From NCBI GenBank assembly GCA_007556525.1, contig SWJS01000009.1:1-64000 (forward strand): 64,000 bases of DNA, read 5' to 3'. The stretch is from Lysobacteraceae bacterium CU05-9. Lineage in GTDB: Bacteria > Pseudomonadota > Gammaproteobacteria > Xanthomonadales > Xanthomonadaceae. Under the pieces are notes generated by a model that did not search any database, was not told the origin of the DNA, and saw nothing but the letters and a program-made list of their open reading frames with translations. Of the stretch, positions 43,847-52,782 are shown piece by piece. The stretch's first letter is position 1. Every line of letters starts with the position of its first letter. The position numbers and the translations under genes are program-made.

Positions 43847-44412
43847 GTGAGGTCCAGGAAATTTTTTAGCAGTGCATGTCCATGCTCAGTCAAAATCGAC
43901 TCCGGATGAAACTGCACACCGTGGATGGGAAATTCGACGTGCTGCAATCCCATGATCAAGTCATCTTCATTCCACGCGGTGATGCGCAACGACGACGGAA
44001 ATGTTTCGCGGTCGACGACGAGCGAGTGATAACGCGTGGCGGTGTACGGCGATGGCAAGTTTGCGAAGACGCTCGAGGAGTCGTGGAAAATCTGCGTGGT
44101 TTTGCCATGGATCGCTTCAGGCGCGCGGACAACATTCCCGCCAAAAACCTGCCCCATCGCCTGATGTCCCAAACACACGCCGAGCATCGGGATGGTGGGT
44201 CCAAGTTCGCGGATGACTTGCAAAGAAATGCCGGCTTCATTCGGTGTGCAAGGTCCCGGCGAAATCACGATGCCTTGCGGTGCACGCGCGGCAATTTGTT
44301 CAACGGTGATTTCATCATTGCGAACGACATCCACCTCCGCGCCCAACATCTGCAAGTACTGCACGAGGTTGTACGTAAAGGAATCGTAGTTGTCGATCAT
44401 GAGAATGGACAT
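43843..44412 (-). CDS. trpG: Anthranilate/aminodeoxychorismate synthase glutaminase subunit
   Basis: This 189-residue class I glutamine amidotransferase has the nucleophile Cys80 in GVCLGHQ and the His-Glu pair in VQFHPES. The N terminus [14 protein letters not shown]-like and the SPGPCTP loop are typical of TrpG/PabA. It supplies ammonia to a TrpE or PabB partner outside the window; it may serve both. It leads a three-gene leftward operon with the TrpC-like and HAD genes. Confidence 0.92.
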   Translation of the reverse strand: MSILMIDNYDSFTYNLVQYLQMLGAEVDVVRNDEITVEQIAARAPQGIVISPGPCTPNEAGISLQVIRELGPTIPMLGVCLGHQAMGQVFGGNVVRAPEAIHGKTTQIFHDSSSVFANLPSPYTATRYHSLVVDRETFPSSLRITAWNEDDLIMGLQHVEFPIHGVQFHPESILTEHGHALLKNFLDLT

Positions 44413-44490
44413 GAGCGGTATTTTAGCTTTTTCACCGACTAATAACGGCGATGGCGCTATGTTCGAGTAAAACGGTAAGGAGAATCAGTC

Positions 44491-44990
44491 ATGAAAGCCC
44501 GACACGTTTATCTCGCCAATGATCTGCCAGCGGCAAGGCAGGCGATGTCCATCGCGCGCTCGTCCGGCATTGCGGACAGTGACATTGGATTGATCGCGCG
44601 CAGTGATATCGAAGAGTTCAAAATCCACGACCGCCGCAAGGAAGCCGACTCCGATTTGATTCCTGCGTTGAAGCGCGGGTTGCTTTTGGGTGCTGCGGCC
44701 GGCATCGTCGTTGCGGTCTTGATGGGACTCACATGGGAAGTTGGCGCAAGCTGGCCGATGATCATTCTCGGCGGCGCCGTTGGTGGTGCAATGGTCGGTG
44801 GTCTTGGTTCCATGCTCACCGGCGCATCCATGCCGATCCAATCCGCCAGAAATATGCAAAGGAAATCGACGCCGGCAAAATTCTCGTCATCGTCGACGGT
44901 GAGCGGGATGACTTGGTTCGTCTCGCAACCCAAATGGATGCGCACGGTGTGCGTCAGTTGTCCTATGAGGCGCTTTCCGTCGCGACGTGA
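44491..44990 (+). pseudogene. Glycine-zipper membrane protein with a frameshift
   Basis: Frame 1 (from ATG 44491, preceded by AAGGAG) encodes a soluble N-terminal domain, then two glycine-rich membrane segments (ALKRGLLLGAAAGIVVAVLM and MIILGGAVGGAMVGGLGSML). At about 44836 homology moves to another frame, where RQKYAKEIDAGKILVIVDGERDD and a natural C terminus (LSYEALSVAT) follow to 44990. A single missing base after ATGCC (probably one C) accounts for it. The product otherwise resembles small DUF1269-like stress proteins. It may be a true mutation or a sequencing error. It overlaps the end of the convergent RND pump gene. Confidence 0.75.
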
Positions 44991-47900
44991 TGCGTACGCT
45001 GCAATAGTGCGAAGTACAGCAGCGGAATGACGACCAAGGTCAGCACCGTGCTTACGAGGATCCCGAAGATCAGCGAGATCGCAAGGCCATTGAAGATCGG
45101 GTCATCCAGGATGAAGAATGCACCGAGCATTGCCGCCAGTCCGGTCAACGCGATCGGCTTTGCGCGTACCGCGCATGCATCCACGACCGCTTCGATCAAC
45201 GGTACGCCACGCGCGGTTTCCTGATTGATGAAGTCCACAAGCAAAATTGAATTGCGCACGATGATGCCTGCCAGCGCAATCATCCCGATCATGCTAGTCG
45301 CGGTGAATTGCTTGCCGAGCAATGCATGCCCCGGCATCACGCCAATCAAGGTCAACGGAATCGGTGCCATGATCACCAGCGGCACGAGGTAGCTGCGGAA
45401 CTGCGCAACCACGAGCAGATAGATCAACACCATGCCGGCTGCATAAGCGATGCCCATGTCGCGGAACGTCTCGTACGTGATCTGCCACTCGCCATCCCAC
45501 TTTACCGAGTAACGGCTCGTATCCTGCGGTGGTGAGATGAATGTTTGTTCGATGGTTTGACCGTTGATCTTGCGATCGTTGATCTGACTGACCATCGAGA
45601 ACATGCCGTAGAGTGGACTGTCGAGCGCGCCGGCTTCGTCACCCATCACGTAAACGACGGGCAACAAATCCTTGTGATAGATGGCGGCGTCCCAGGGTTG
45701 TTTTAAGACCGTCACCAATTCCGACAACGGCACCAGTTGGCCCGTTGTGCCGCGGACTTTTACGCCGAGTATTCCTGCATCACTCGATTGATCCTGCGCC
45801 GAGAGGCGCAAACGAACCGGGCGCACATACTTCGAACGGCCATCCATGATTTGCGTGGCGTCACTGCCCCTCACACTGGCCGCAATGGCTTCCGTGATGC
45901 TCGCCTGTGCGACACCCAGGCGCGCTGCGCGTTCGCGGTCCACGACAACGACATCGCGTGTTCCGTTGGATTCCACGGTGGTATCGATGTCGACAATGCC
46001 TTCGGTCTTTCGGAAAAAATCTTTCTCAATCGCCAGCGCCATCTCGCGCTGTCCCTGCATCGTGGGCCCATAAACTTCAGCAACCAAGGGCGACAGCACC
46101 GGTGGGCCGGGTGGAACCTCGACGACTTTGACGGATGCGCCGTACTTTTCGCCGAGCTTGGCGAGCGCCGGACGCATCGCGCGTGCGATGTCATGGCTTT
46201 GCCGGTCGCGGTGATGCTTATCCACGAGGTTGACTTGCAAGTCGGCCACATTACTGCCGCTGCGCAGGAAGTACTGACGCACGAGTCCATTGAAGTTCAT
46301 CGGCGCGGACGTTCCCGCATAGCCCTGATAATCGAGCACTTCCGGAATGGTGCTGATGTTTGCGGCGAGTTCGCTGAGCAATGCATTGGTGGACTGCAAT
46401 GTGCTGCCTTCCGGCATGTCCACGACGACTTGAATTTCCGACTTGTTGTCGAACGGCAGCATCTTTAACACGACCAACTTCACGACGGCAAGCGACGCCG
46501 CGAGCGCCACCAAGCCAATGATCCCCGCAAAAAGCCACTGCCTTCTCTTCGCCGCCGCGTCTCCGCTGAGGAATGGCAGCATGACTCGGTTAAAAAATCG
46601 CTTCAGCTTAGAGTCTTCGGCATGTGCACCGTCAGCATGATCACCGACGTGGCGTTTCAGCAACTTCAACGACAGCCATGGCGTGACGATCAATGCGATG
46701 GCGAGTGAGATCAACATGCCGACGGATGCATTGATCGGGATGGGTCGCATGTACGGCCCCATCAAACCGGTCACGAAGGCCATCGGCATCAATGCGGCGA
46801 TGACGGTAAACGTTGCGAGAATCGTTGGACCACCGACTTCATCGACAGCCAACGGAATCGACTCGCGCAATGAGCGCCCATCGAGCGCCATGTGGCGGTG
46901 GATGTTTTCGACGACGACGATGGCATCGTCGACCAGAATGCCAATCGAAAAAATCAACGCAAACAACGACACGCGGTTGAGCGTAAAGCCCATCACTTTC
47001 GATGCGAACAACGTCAACGCCAACGTCAGTACGACGGCCGTGCCCACGACGATTGCTTCACGCCAACCCAATGCGAGCAAAACGAGTAACACCACCGATG
47101 ACGTTGCAAAAATCAGCTTGGTGATCAGCTTCTGCGCCTTGTCACTTGCCGTTGCGCCATAGTCGCGGGTGACGGTCACATGCATGCCATCCGGAATCAA
47201 CTCCCCGCGCAATTGCTGCACGCGTGCATTGACCGTTTGCGTGATGTCAGAGGCGTTGGCACCGGGCTTTTTGGCGATTGCAATTGTCACGGCCGGTGCC
47301 GTACCTAATGCAGGACCACTCCTTCCTTTCGGTGCACCATGCCAAACATAGTTCGTCGCAAGGTCGGCACCATCATGCACGATTCCGACATCAGACAAAA
47401 TCAACGGTTTGCCACCCTGCATCCCGACAACGAGGTTTGCAACATCATCGGCACTCGCGAGGAAGGTTCCGGCGGTGATGGGTGTTGCGGTATTGGCGCC
47501 GATTTTTTCACCGGCTTGCTGCACAACGTTTGCGGCACGTAACGCCGCACTGAGATCGCTGATGGTCAATCCGTAACTCGCAAGCTTTGAGCCATCAAGC
47601 GTCACGCCAACCACACGTGTCGGTGCACCAATGGTATAAACATCACGTGTGCCAGGGATACGTTTGAGATCGGCTTCGAGTGTATGCGCAACTTCCGCAA
47701 GCGCGGTCGAGTCTGTATTCGGAGAATCGGACCACAACGTCAATGCCATCACCGGCACATCATCGATGCCCTTGGGCTTGACCAGTGGCTGCCCAATGCC
47801 AGCACCTTGCGGCAACGCATCCATGTTCGAAAAAACCTGGTTATACAACCGCACCAACGCCGGCTGGCGTTCAACGCCCACCGTAAACTCAACCGTGAGA

Positions 47901-48190
47901 ACCGCCATGCCCGGTTGGCTCACGGAGTAGACATGCTTGACGCCTTCGACTTCGGAAAGCTTCTGCTCGAGGGGTGTTGCGACGAGCTGCTCAACGTCAC
48001 GCGCACTTGCACCTTGAAACGGCACCATGACATTCGCCATCGTGACGTCAATTTGCGGTTCTTCTTCGCGGGGCGTGATCACGACTGCCAGAATGCCCAG
48101 GAGCAATCCCATTACGGCAATGATCGGTGTTAATGGATTCTGCAAAAACGCCTTCGCAATGCGCCCGGAAATCCCCAGCTTCTCGCTCAT
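44963..48190 (-). CDS. RND-family efflux permease of the sulfide locus
   Basis: This 1075-residue AcrB-type proton antiporter has two sets of six helices with large periplasmic loops. The proton-relay motif GILVDDAIVVVEN (about 415-427) has the Asp-Asp pair. The N terminus lacks the usual AcrB start and begins ISGRIAKAFLQNPLTP, as in RND pumps found beside sulfide:quinone oxidoreductases. It follows the adaptor gene by 3 bp. No outer-membrane partner is encoded nearby, so it must use a TolC from elsewhere. The substrate is unknown. Confidence 0.9.
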   Translation of the reverse strand: MSEKLGISGRIAKAFLQNPLTPIIAVMGLLLGILAVVITPREEEPQIDVTMANVMVPFQGASARDVEQLVATPLEQKLSEVEGVKHVYSVSQPGMAVLTVEFTVGVERQPALVRLYNQVFSNMDALPQGAGIGQPLVKPKGIDDVPVMALTLWSDSPNTDSTALAEVAHTLEADLKRIPGTRDVYTIGAPTRVVGVTLDGSKLASYGLTISDLSAALRAANVVQQAGEKIGANTATPITAGTFLASADDVANLVVGMQGGKPLILSDVGIVHDGADLATNYVWHGAPKGRSGPALGTAPAVTIAIAKKPGANASDITQTVNARVQQLRGELIPDGMHVTVTRDYGATASDKAQKLITKLIFATSSVVLLVLLALGWREAIVVGTAVVLTLALTLFASKVMGFTLNRVSLFALIFSIGILVDDAIVVVENIHRHMALDGRSLRESIPLAVDEVGGPTILATFTVIAALMPMAFVTGLMGPYMRPIPINASVGMLISLAIALIVTPWLSLKLLKRHVGDHADGAHAEDSKLKRFFNRVMLPFLSGDAAAKRRQWLFAGIIGLVALAASLAVVKLVVLKMLPFDNKSEIQVVVDMPEGSTLQSTNALLSELAANISTIPEVLDYQGYAGTSAPMNFNGLVRQYFLRSGSNVADLQVNLVDKHHRDRQSHDIARAMRPALAKLGEKYGASVKVVEVPPGPPVLSPLVAEVYGPTMQGQREMALAIEKDFFRKTEGIVDIDTTVESNGTRDVVVVDRERAARLGVAQASITEAIAASVRGSDATQIMDGRSKYVRPVRLRLSAQDQSSDAGILGVKVRGTTGQLVPLSELVTVLKQPWDAAIYHKDLLPVVYVMGDEAGALDSPLYGMFSMVSQINDRKINGQTIEQTFISPPQDTSRYSVKWDGEWQITYETFRDMGIAYAAGMVLIYLLVVAQFRSYLVPLVIMAPIPLTLIGVMPGHALLGKQFTATSMIGMIALAGIIVRNSILLVDFINQETARGVPLIEAVVDACAVRAKPIALTGLAAMLGAFFILDDPIFNGLAISLIFGILVSTVLTLVVIPLLYFALLQRTHHVATESAS

Positions 48191-48193
48191 CCG

Positions 48194-49270
48194 TCAGCCC
48201 GCCTTCGTTGCCCGTTGCTTCTGGATCCACTGCATGGCGGCGGTTGGATCGAGCACGATTTTTTCACCGCGTTGCAATCCAGCCAGCACGTCGACATTCC
48301 CTTCGATCTCGTTGCCGATGCGTATTTGGCGCAACAACACTTCATTGCCACTCATCACGTATACGGCGGTCAATTCACCCCGCTGCACGAGCGCGCTGTT
48401 CGGTATCCGAATGTTGCCCTGCATCGCGACATTGTCATTGGCTGCAAACGGAAAAATCACTTTCGCCGTTTCACCCGGAGTTGGCGCCATTGCAATGGTT
48501 GGCAATTCAACGCGGACGGTCACGCTGTGCGTCGCGACATCGGCGGTGGGATACACGATCACTCGTGTCGCGGCGACAACTTCGCCATTGGCAAGTTGGA
48601 CATTCGCTTGCCCGGATTGCTTGATCATAGCCGCCTGGCTCTGCGGCACCATCACTTCGATGCGCAACGCGCCCGGTGCGTACAACGTCATCAACGGCTG
48701 ACCCGGAGCAACAGACTCGCCGGGCTCAACGAGACGCTTCGCAACAACGCCGGAGAACGGCGCGCGCACAATGGTGTAGTTGGTTTGCTGTGCGGCTTGC
48801 GTCACCTGCGCACGGGCTGCATCGCGTGCCGCCATCGCTGCATCGCGGGAAGCGCGCGCATTATCGATCTGCGCGCGAGCGACATACTGACCGGCACCGA
48901 GGGCGGCGAAGCGTTGGTAGTTCTTCTCGGCTTCGATCGCTTGCGCTTCAGCAGCTCGTAACTGCGCTCGCGCGGTGTTCGTTCCCGCTTGCTGTTCGAC
49001 TGCAGAGAGACGCACGAGCACCGCACCTGCGGGAACGCGCGAGTTCACATCGGCGAGCACTTGCGTGACACGTCCACTCGTCTGTGCTGTCAGATCCGCC
49101 TGTTGAACGGCTTCAATGACGCCATCCCATCCACGTGACGGTGCCGCTTGATCCGCCGCCACAACTAGCGTCGCGAACTTCGGAGGTGCGGCTTCCTGAG
49201 TGACAGGCATTTCACCCGAGCATGCGAGCAGGCCAAGTGACAATGCGACGGCGATCGACAGGCGTTTCAT
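48194..49270 (-). CDS. RND periplasmic adaptor lipoprotein
   Basis: This 358-residue membrane-fusion protein has a lipobox LLAC (Cys 17), two lipoyl halves (about 55-95 and 165-200, with TAQTSGRVTQV and VRAPFSGVV), a helical hairpin (about 95-160) and a C-terminal beta domain. It links the RND permease to an outer-membrane channel. It lies 7 bp after the DUF2892 gene and 3 bp before the permease gene. Confidence 0.92.
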   Translation of the reverse strand: MKRLSIAVALSLGLLACSGEMPVTQEAAPPKFATLVVAADQAAPSRGWDGVIEAVQQADLTAQTSGRVTQVLADVNSRVPAGAVLVRLSAVEQQAGTNTARAQLRAAEAQAIEAEKNYQRFAALGAGQYVARAQIDNARASRDAAMAARDAARAQVTQAAQQTNYTIVRAPFSGVVAKRLVEPGESVAPGQPLMTLYAPGALRIEVMVPQSQAAMIKQSGQANVQLANGEVVAATRVIVYPTADVATHSVTVRVELPTIAMAPTPGETAKVIFPFAANDNVAMQGNIRIPNSALVQRGELTAVYVMSGNEVLLRQIRIGNEIEGNVDVLAGLQRGEKIVLDPTAAMQWIQKQRATKAG

Positions 49271-49277
49271 TCAAGCA

Positions 49278-49469
49278 TCAGTCCTTGATCAAGCCGAGCT
49301 TGCGCATGGCAATGGCCGCGGGACAGAAGCCCGTGAACGCCGCTTGAAACAAGTTCAATCCGATGAAGACAGTCAGCCAAAACCAGTTCGGACTCACAAA
49401 CTTCGTCAGTAAAACACTGACGATGATCATCACTCCTGCGAATGCCATGATGGCGCGTTCGGTTTTCAT
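49278..49469 (-). CDS. DUF2892 inner-membrane protein
   Basis: This 63-residue protein has two hydrophobic helices (IMAFAGVMIIVSVLLTKFV and WFWLTVFIGLNLFQAAF) and the GFCPAAIAMRKLG motif. The same module forms the membrane part of YgaP-type rhodanese proteins and is often encoded beside sulfide-oxidation genes. The cysteine in GFCP may carry persulfide. It lies 13 bp after the SQR gene. Confidence 0.9.
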   Translation of the reverse strand: MKTERAIMAFAGVMIIVSVLLTKFVSPNWFWLTVFIGLNLFQAAFTGFCPAAIAMRKLGLIKD

Positions 49470-49482
49470 CTCGATTCTTCCT

Positions 49483-50760
49483 TTATTTGTGATCTTTCAG
49501 GCGCTCAATGCCGAGCAAGCTGAGAATGTATTTCTCGTAGATGGGTTCGGAGGTGCCGTGACGCATTTTGTAAAGGAAGTACTTTTCAAAACCGATCTTC
49601 GCGACGTGCACCCATTTGCCGATCTTCGTCCACGTAACATTGCGCGGTGGAATCTGCGGTAGCGCGACGAATGCGGCACCGGTATCGCCCATGTCCGCGA
49701 GGCACACCGCGTTCCAGGTGCCTTCGTAATCCGCTGGCTTGCCTTCGAGTTCGGCTTTGATGTTCTTGACGATTGTCGTGACCATCGATTCGATCATGAA
49801 GCCGGTCTTCGGCGCACCGGTTGGTACCGGCGTCACTTCAACCGGCGGAATCGCCACGCAAACACCTGCTGCGAAAATACTCGGATACTTCGGACTGCGC
49901 TGATGCTTGTCGACGATGACGAAGCCGCGGGGATTATTCAAGCCTTCGACAGCCGCAACGGCATCCACGCCTTTGAATGCCGGCAACAGCATTGCGAACT
50001 TGAATGGCACAGTGTGTGCGTCCGTCGCGTTGCCTTTCAAATCAAATTGCTGCACGTCCATTTCGCCTTCGCGAACTTCGGTGACCTTCGCATTTTCGTA
50101 CCACTTGATGTGACGTTGGCGCAGCTCGGATTCCATCAACGACTTGGAATCGCCGACTCCGCCCAGTCCCAGATGTCCGATGTAGGGTTCGGCCGTGACG
50201 AACGTCATCGGAACTTTGTCGCGGATCTTACGGCGTCGCAGATCAGCATCCAAAATCATCGCGAATTCGTACGCGGGACCGTAGCAACTTGCGCCTTGCA
50301 CCGCACCGATGACGATGGGACCCGGATTCCCCACGAACTTCTGATATTCCGTCCATGCCTCAGCGGCGTGCGGCGTGGTGCAAACCGATTGCGTGAAACC
50401 CGTTGGACCCAGTCCCGGCACTTCATCGAACGCGAGCTTCGGTCCAGTGCAGATCAGCAGATAGTCATACTCAAGCGCCGTCCCATCACCTGTGGTCACG
50501 CGTTTGTGGTCGGCATCAATCTGAGTGATGCCGTCGCCGCGGTAATCGATATTTTTCTTCGAGACATGCTCTGCAACGGGAACGGTGATGTCTTCGAACT
50601 TGCGCCAACCGACCGCGAGCCACGGGTTGGACGGCGTGAAACCGAACACATCGCCAACGCCGAACAGCGTAATTTCGTGGTTCTTGCCTAACTGATCCCG
50701 CAGCTCATACGCGGCACTCATGCCACCGAGACCTGCGCCCATTACGACAAACCTAGCCAT
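49483..50760 (-). CDS. sqr: Sulfide:quinone oxidoreductase
   Basis: This 425-residue flavoprotein has an N-terminal FAD motif MGAGLGGMSAAYEL (about 7-20) and cysteines at 127, 159 and 353, which closely match the catalytic C128, C160 and C356 of Acidithiobacillus SQR. It oxidises sulfide to persulfide or polysulfide and reduces quinone at the membrane. It begins the leftward sqr-DUF2892-RND operon and is divergent from the BigR-type repressor gene, with an AT-rich control region between. Confidence 0.9.
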   Translation of the reverse strand: MARFVVMGAGLGGMSAAYELRDQLGKNHEITLFGVGDVFGFTPSNPWLAVGWRKFEDITVPVAEHVSKKNIDYRGDGITQIDADHKRVTTGDGTALEYDYLLICTGPKLAFDEVPGLGPTGFTQSVCTTPHAAEAWTEYQKFVGNPGPIVIGAVQGASCYGPAYEFAMILDADLRRRKIRDKVPMTFVTAEPYIGHLGLGGVGDSKSLMESELRQRHIKWYENAKVTEVREGEMDVQQFDLKGNATDAHTVPFKFAMLLPAFKGVDAVAAVEGLNNPRGFVIVDKHQRSPKYPSIFAAGVCVAIPPVEVTPVPTGAPKTGFMIESMVTTIVKNIKAELEGKPADYEGTWNAVCLADMGDTGAAFVALPQIPPRNVTWTKIGKWVHVAKIGFEKYFLYKMRHGTSEPIYEKYILSLLGIERLKDHK

Positions 50761-50804
50761 GACTGAAAACCCTTAGGAATTGACGGCCCAAGCGACCGTT
50801 TTAT

Positions 50805-50845
50805 TTATATTAGTATTTTCTTATATTAGTGTCAAGTGATATACT
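50805..50845. promoter_or_regulatory. Shared sqr / bigR control region with direct repeats
   Basis: Two exact copies of TTATATTAGT (50805-50814 and 50821-50830) are spaced 16 bp apart, and a TATACT -10 element follows at 50840-50845. BigR-type repressors bind AT-rich sequences at the promoter, so these are probable operators. The -10 element lies only 6 bp before the bigR ATG, which predicts a very short or leaderless mRNA. Confidence 0.55.
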
Positions 50846-50851
50846 GCCAAA

Positions 50852-51184
50852 ATGGAACGTTCAATTAATCCGGAAGACCTTCGCGAACATGCGGGCGAGG
50901 CGACTCGTTTGCTGAAGGCGTTGGCGAATCACCAGCGGCTGATGATTCTGTGTCTGCTCGCCGATCAGGACATGAATGTTAGCGAGCTCAACGATCGCCT
51001 GGATCTGAGTCAGTCGGCGCTGTCGCAGCATCTTGCCGTGTTGCGCCGGGATGGTTTGGTGACGACTCGACGTGACGCGCAGTCGATCACATACTCTGTT
51101 GTGGATGGTGCGGCCAAAAACATTCTCCACGTCCTCCACGATTCCTTCTGCGGACAGTCAACGAACGGAGCTTGCGAAACATGA
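50852..51184 (+). CDS. bigR: BigR/SqrR-type ArsR-family persulfide-sensing repressor
   Basis: This 110-residue winged-helix regulator has cysteines C34 (in MILCLL) and C100 (in HDSFCG). Their 66-residue spacing equals that of the redox pair C42/C108 in BigR, which forms a tetrasulfide or disulfide with persulfides and releases DNA. The helix-turn-helix is LSQSALSQHLAVLRRDGLV (about 52-70). It is co-transcribed with the persulfide dioxygenase gene (4-bp overlap) and faces sqr. Confidence 0.9.
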   Translation: MERSINPEDLREHAGEATRLLKALANHQRLMILCLLADQDMNVSELNDRLDLSQSALSQHLAVLRRDGLVTTRRDAQSITYSVVDGAAKNILHVLHDSFCGQSTNGACET

Positions 51185-52032
51185 GTATCGAGATTGAAAG
51201 TTTTTTCCATACGCCCACTGGCACGTGGACTTACGTGGTGCACGATGGTGTCGATGCGGTCGTCATTGATCCGGTGCTCGATTACGATCACAAGTCCGGC
51301 GCGATTTCGATCGAGAGCATTGCCCTGGTGCGCTCGTATTTGGAATCACATGACTTAAAGTTGCGCCGCATTCTCGAAACGCATGCGCACGCCGATCACT
51401 TGTCAGGCGCGCAGTTGATGCGTGATGACGATGATGTCTCGATTGGCATCGGTGCCGGCATTCGTGATGTCCAGAAATACTTTGGCGATGTTTTTGAATT
51501 CGATGACGCGATGCTGCGTGATGTGTTCGACGAGGAATATCGTGATGGTGAAGTGATTACTGCGGGTTCGTTGCAATTCGAAGTTCTCGCAACACCGGGT
51601 CACACGTCCGACAGTTTGAGTTATCGCATTGGCGACAATGTGTTCATCGGTGATACGTTGTTTGCGCCCGACGTTGGCACGGCGCGTTGTGATTTCCCGG
51701 GTGGTTCAGTTGATGCACTTTACGCATCGATCCAACGGCTTTATGCATTAGGCGATGACGTCGTGTTGTGGTTGTGCCATGACTATCCCGTCGATGGCCG
51801 CGCGCCCATCTCTCACATCACGGTGCGCGAGTCGAAGCTCAATAACAAAATGCTCAACGCCTTCGACACGTTGGAAGACTTCGCCGAACGCCGGCGCGCG
51901 CGTGACGCGAACTTACCTGCACCGAACTTGCTCTACCCTGCGTTGCAGGTGAACATTCGCGGTGGGCGGTTGCCGATGCCGACGTCGGATGGACGGATCT
52001 TCCTGCGGACGCCGATCCGCATTGACGCTTAG
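51181..52032 (+). CDS. Persulfide dioxygenase (ETHE1/Blh-like metallo-beta-lactamase fold)
   Basis: This 283-residue protein has the metal motif THAHADHLSG (about 65-74), a second histidine in TPGHTSDSL (about 139-147), GDTLFAPDVG with the bridging aspartate, and LCHDYP. These match non-heme iron persulfide dioxygenases. They oxidise glutathione persulfide to sulfite downstream of SQR. ATG 51181 overlaps the bigR stop. The 3' end overlaps trxC, on the opposite strand, by 4 bp. Confidence 0.9.
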   Translation: MSIEIESFFHTPTGTWTYVVHDGVDAVVIDPVLDYDHKSGAISIESIALVRSYLESHDLKLRRILETHAHADHLSGAQLMRDDDDVSIGIGAGIRDVQKYFGDVFEFDDAMLRDVFDEEYRDGEVITAGSLQFEVLATPGHTSDSLSYRIGDNVFIGDTLFAPDVGTARCDFPGGSVDALYASIQRLYALGDDVVLWLCHDYPVDGRAPISHITVRESKLNNKMLNAFDTLEDFAERRRARDANLPAPNLLYPALQVNIRGGRLPMPTSDGRIFLRTPIRIDA

Positions 52033-52466
52033 CGAAGTGCGGCTTCGATCCAGCTGACGATTTCCGGATAACGGAGCGCGCCGCTGCGGCGTGCGATCTC
52101 CTTGCCTTCGCGGAAAATCACCATCGTCGGAATGCTGCGGATGTCATAGCGATTGCCGAGTTCGGGATGCGCTTCGGTGTCGACCTTCGCCGTACGGATT
52201 TTCGGCTCGAGCAACTTCGTCGCATGTTCGAACTGCGGCGCCATCACTTTGCAGGGTCCGCACCAAGGCGCCCAAAAATCCACCACCACCGGAATCGTCG
52301 TCTTCAGGACATGTTGCTGGAAGGTCGCTTCGTCCAGCGCCAGCGGTGTGCCACTGAACAGCGGCGCTGAGCAGGTTCCGCAGTTCGGCCCGCTGAGGAC
52401 CTTCTCGCTCGGCGCGCGGTTGAGCGTATTGCATTGGCTGCAAGCGACGATAACGTTTTCACTCAT
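52029..52466 (-). CDS. trxC: Thioredoxin 2 with N-terminal zinc ribbon
   Basis: This 145-residue protein has zinc cysteines C9, C12, C29 and C32, then a thioredoxin domain with WCGPC (Cys 69 and 72), and the cis-proline IPT motif. It reduces disulfides and, in this context, may help with persulfides. It converges on the persulfide dioxygenase gene, and is preceded by a region with two hairpins. Confidence 0.95.
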   Translation of the reverse strand: MSENVIVACSQCNTLNRAPSEKVLSGPNCGTCSAPLFSGTPLALDEATFQQHVLKTTIPVVVDFWAPWCGPCKVMAPQFEHATKLLEPKIRTAKVDTEAHPELGNRYDIRSIPTMVIFREGKEIARRSGALRYPEIVSWIEAALR

Positions 52467-52608
52467 AATTCATGTCGCTATTTGTGACTTCGTGCCACTG
52501 CTTGTGTGACTTTTTAATATACTCCTCGACGGCACCTTACGTCAACGTATGGTTTGTGAGGTGGGCGAGGTTTTGGTGGCAGGCTAAGTTTTCAGGGGCA
52601 AAAAAGAT

Positions 52609-52643
52609 GAACATTTGTCCGTGGACGAATGTTCGCTTTTTTC
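52609..52643. terminator. Bidirectional hairpin related to family 1
   Basis: GAACATTTGTCC-GT-GGACGAATGTTC (52609-52634) is flanked by AAAAAA on the left and TTTTTT on the right, so it can terminate both strands. Its words (GAAC, GTCC, GGAC, GTTC) joined by AT-rich tetramers copy the family 1 architecture on a smaller scale. No rightward gene is seen that would need it. Confidence 0.6.
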
Positions 52644-52665
52644 GGAGAGTTTCGGGGAGAGTTTC

Positions 52666-52705
52666 AAAGGTTGAACTTGTGTCAAATGACGCAGATTCAA
52701 CCTTT
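52666..52705. repeat. Inverted repeat with family 1-like core
   Basis: Perfect 10-bp arms AAAGGTTGAA and TTCAACCTTT enclose TGTGTCAAATGACGCA (52678-52693), which fits the 16-bp family 1 half-unit pattern with one mismatched pair. It is immediately left of the terminator at 52717. Confidence 0.6.
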
Positions 52706-52716
52706 CAAAACGCCAC

Positions 52717-52750
52717 AAAAAAAGAAAGCCGACCTCATTCAAGGCCGGCT
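52717..52750 (-). terminator. Rho-independent terminator of the 46-residue small gene
   Basis: Leftward, AGCCGGCC - loop - GGTCGGCT (52727-52750, one G-T mismatch) is followed by TTCTTTTTTT. It lies 32 bp after the stop of the small gene at 52783. Confidence 0.88.
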
Positions 52751-52782
52751 CTCTTCAATATTTCCAGTGAAAAACTAGAAAG

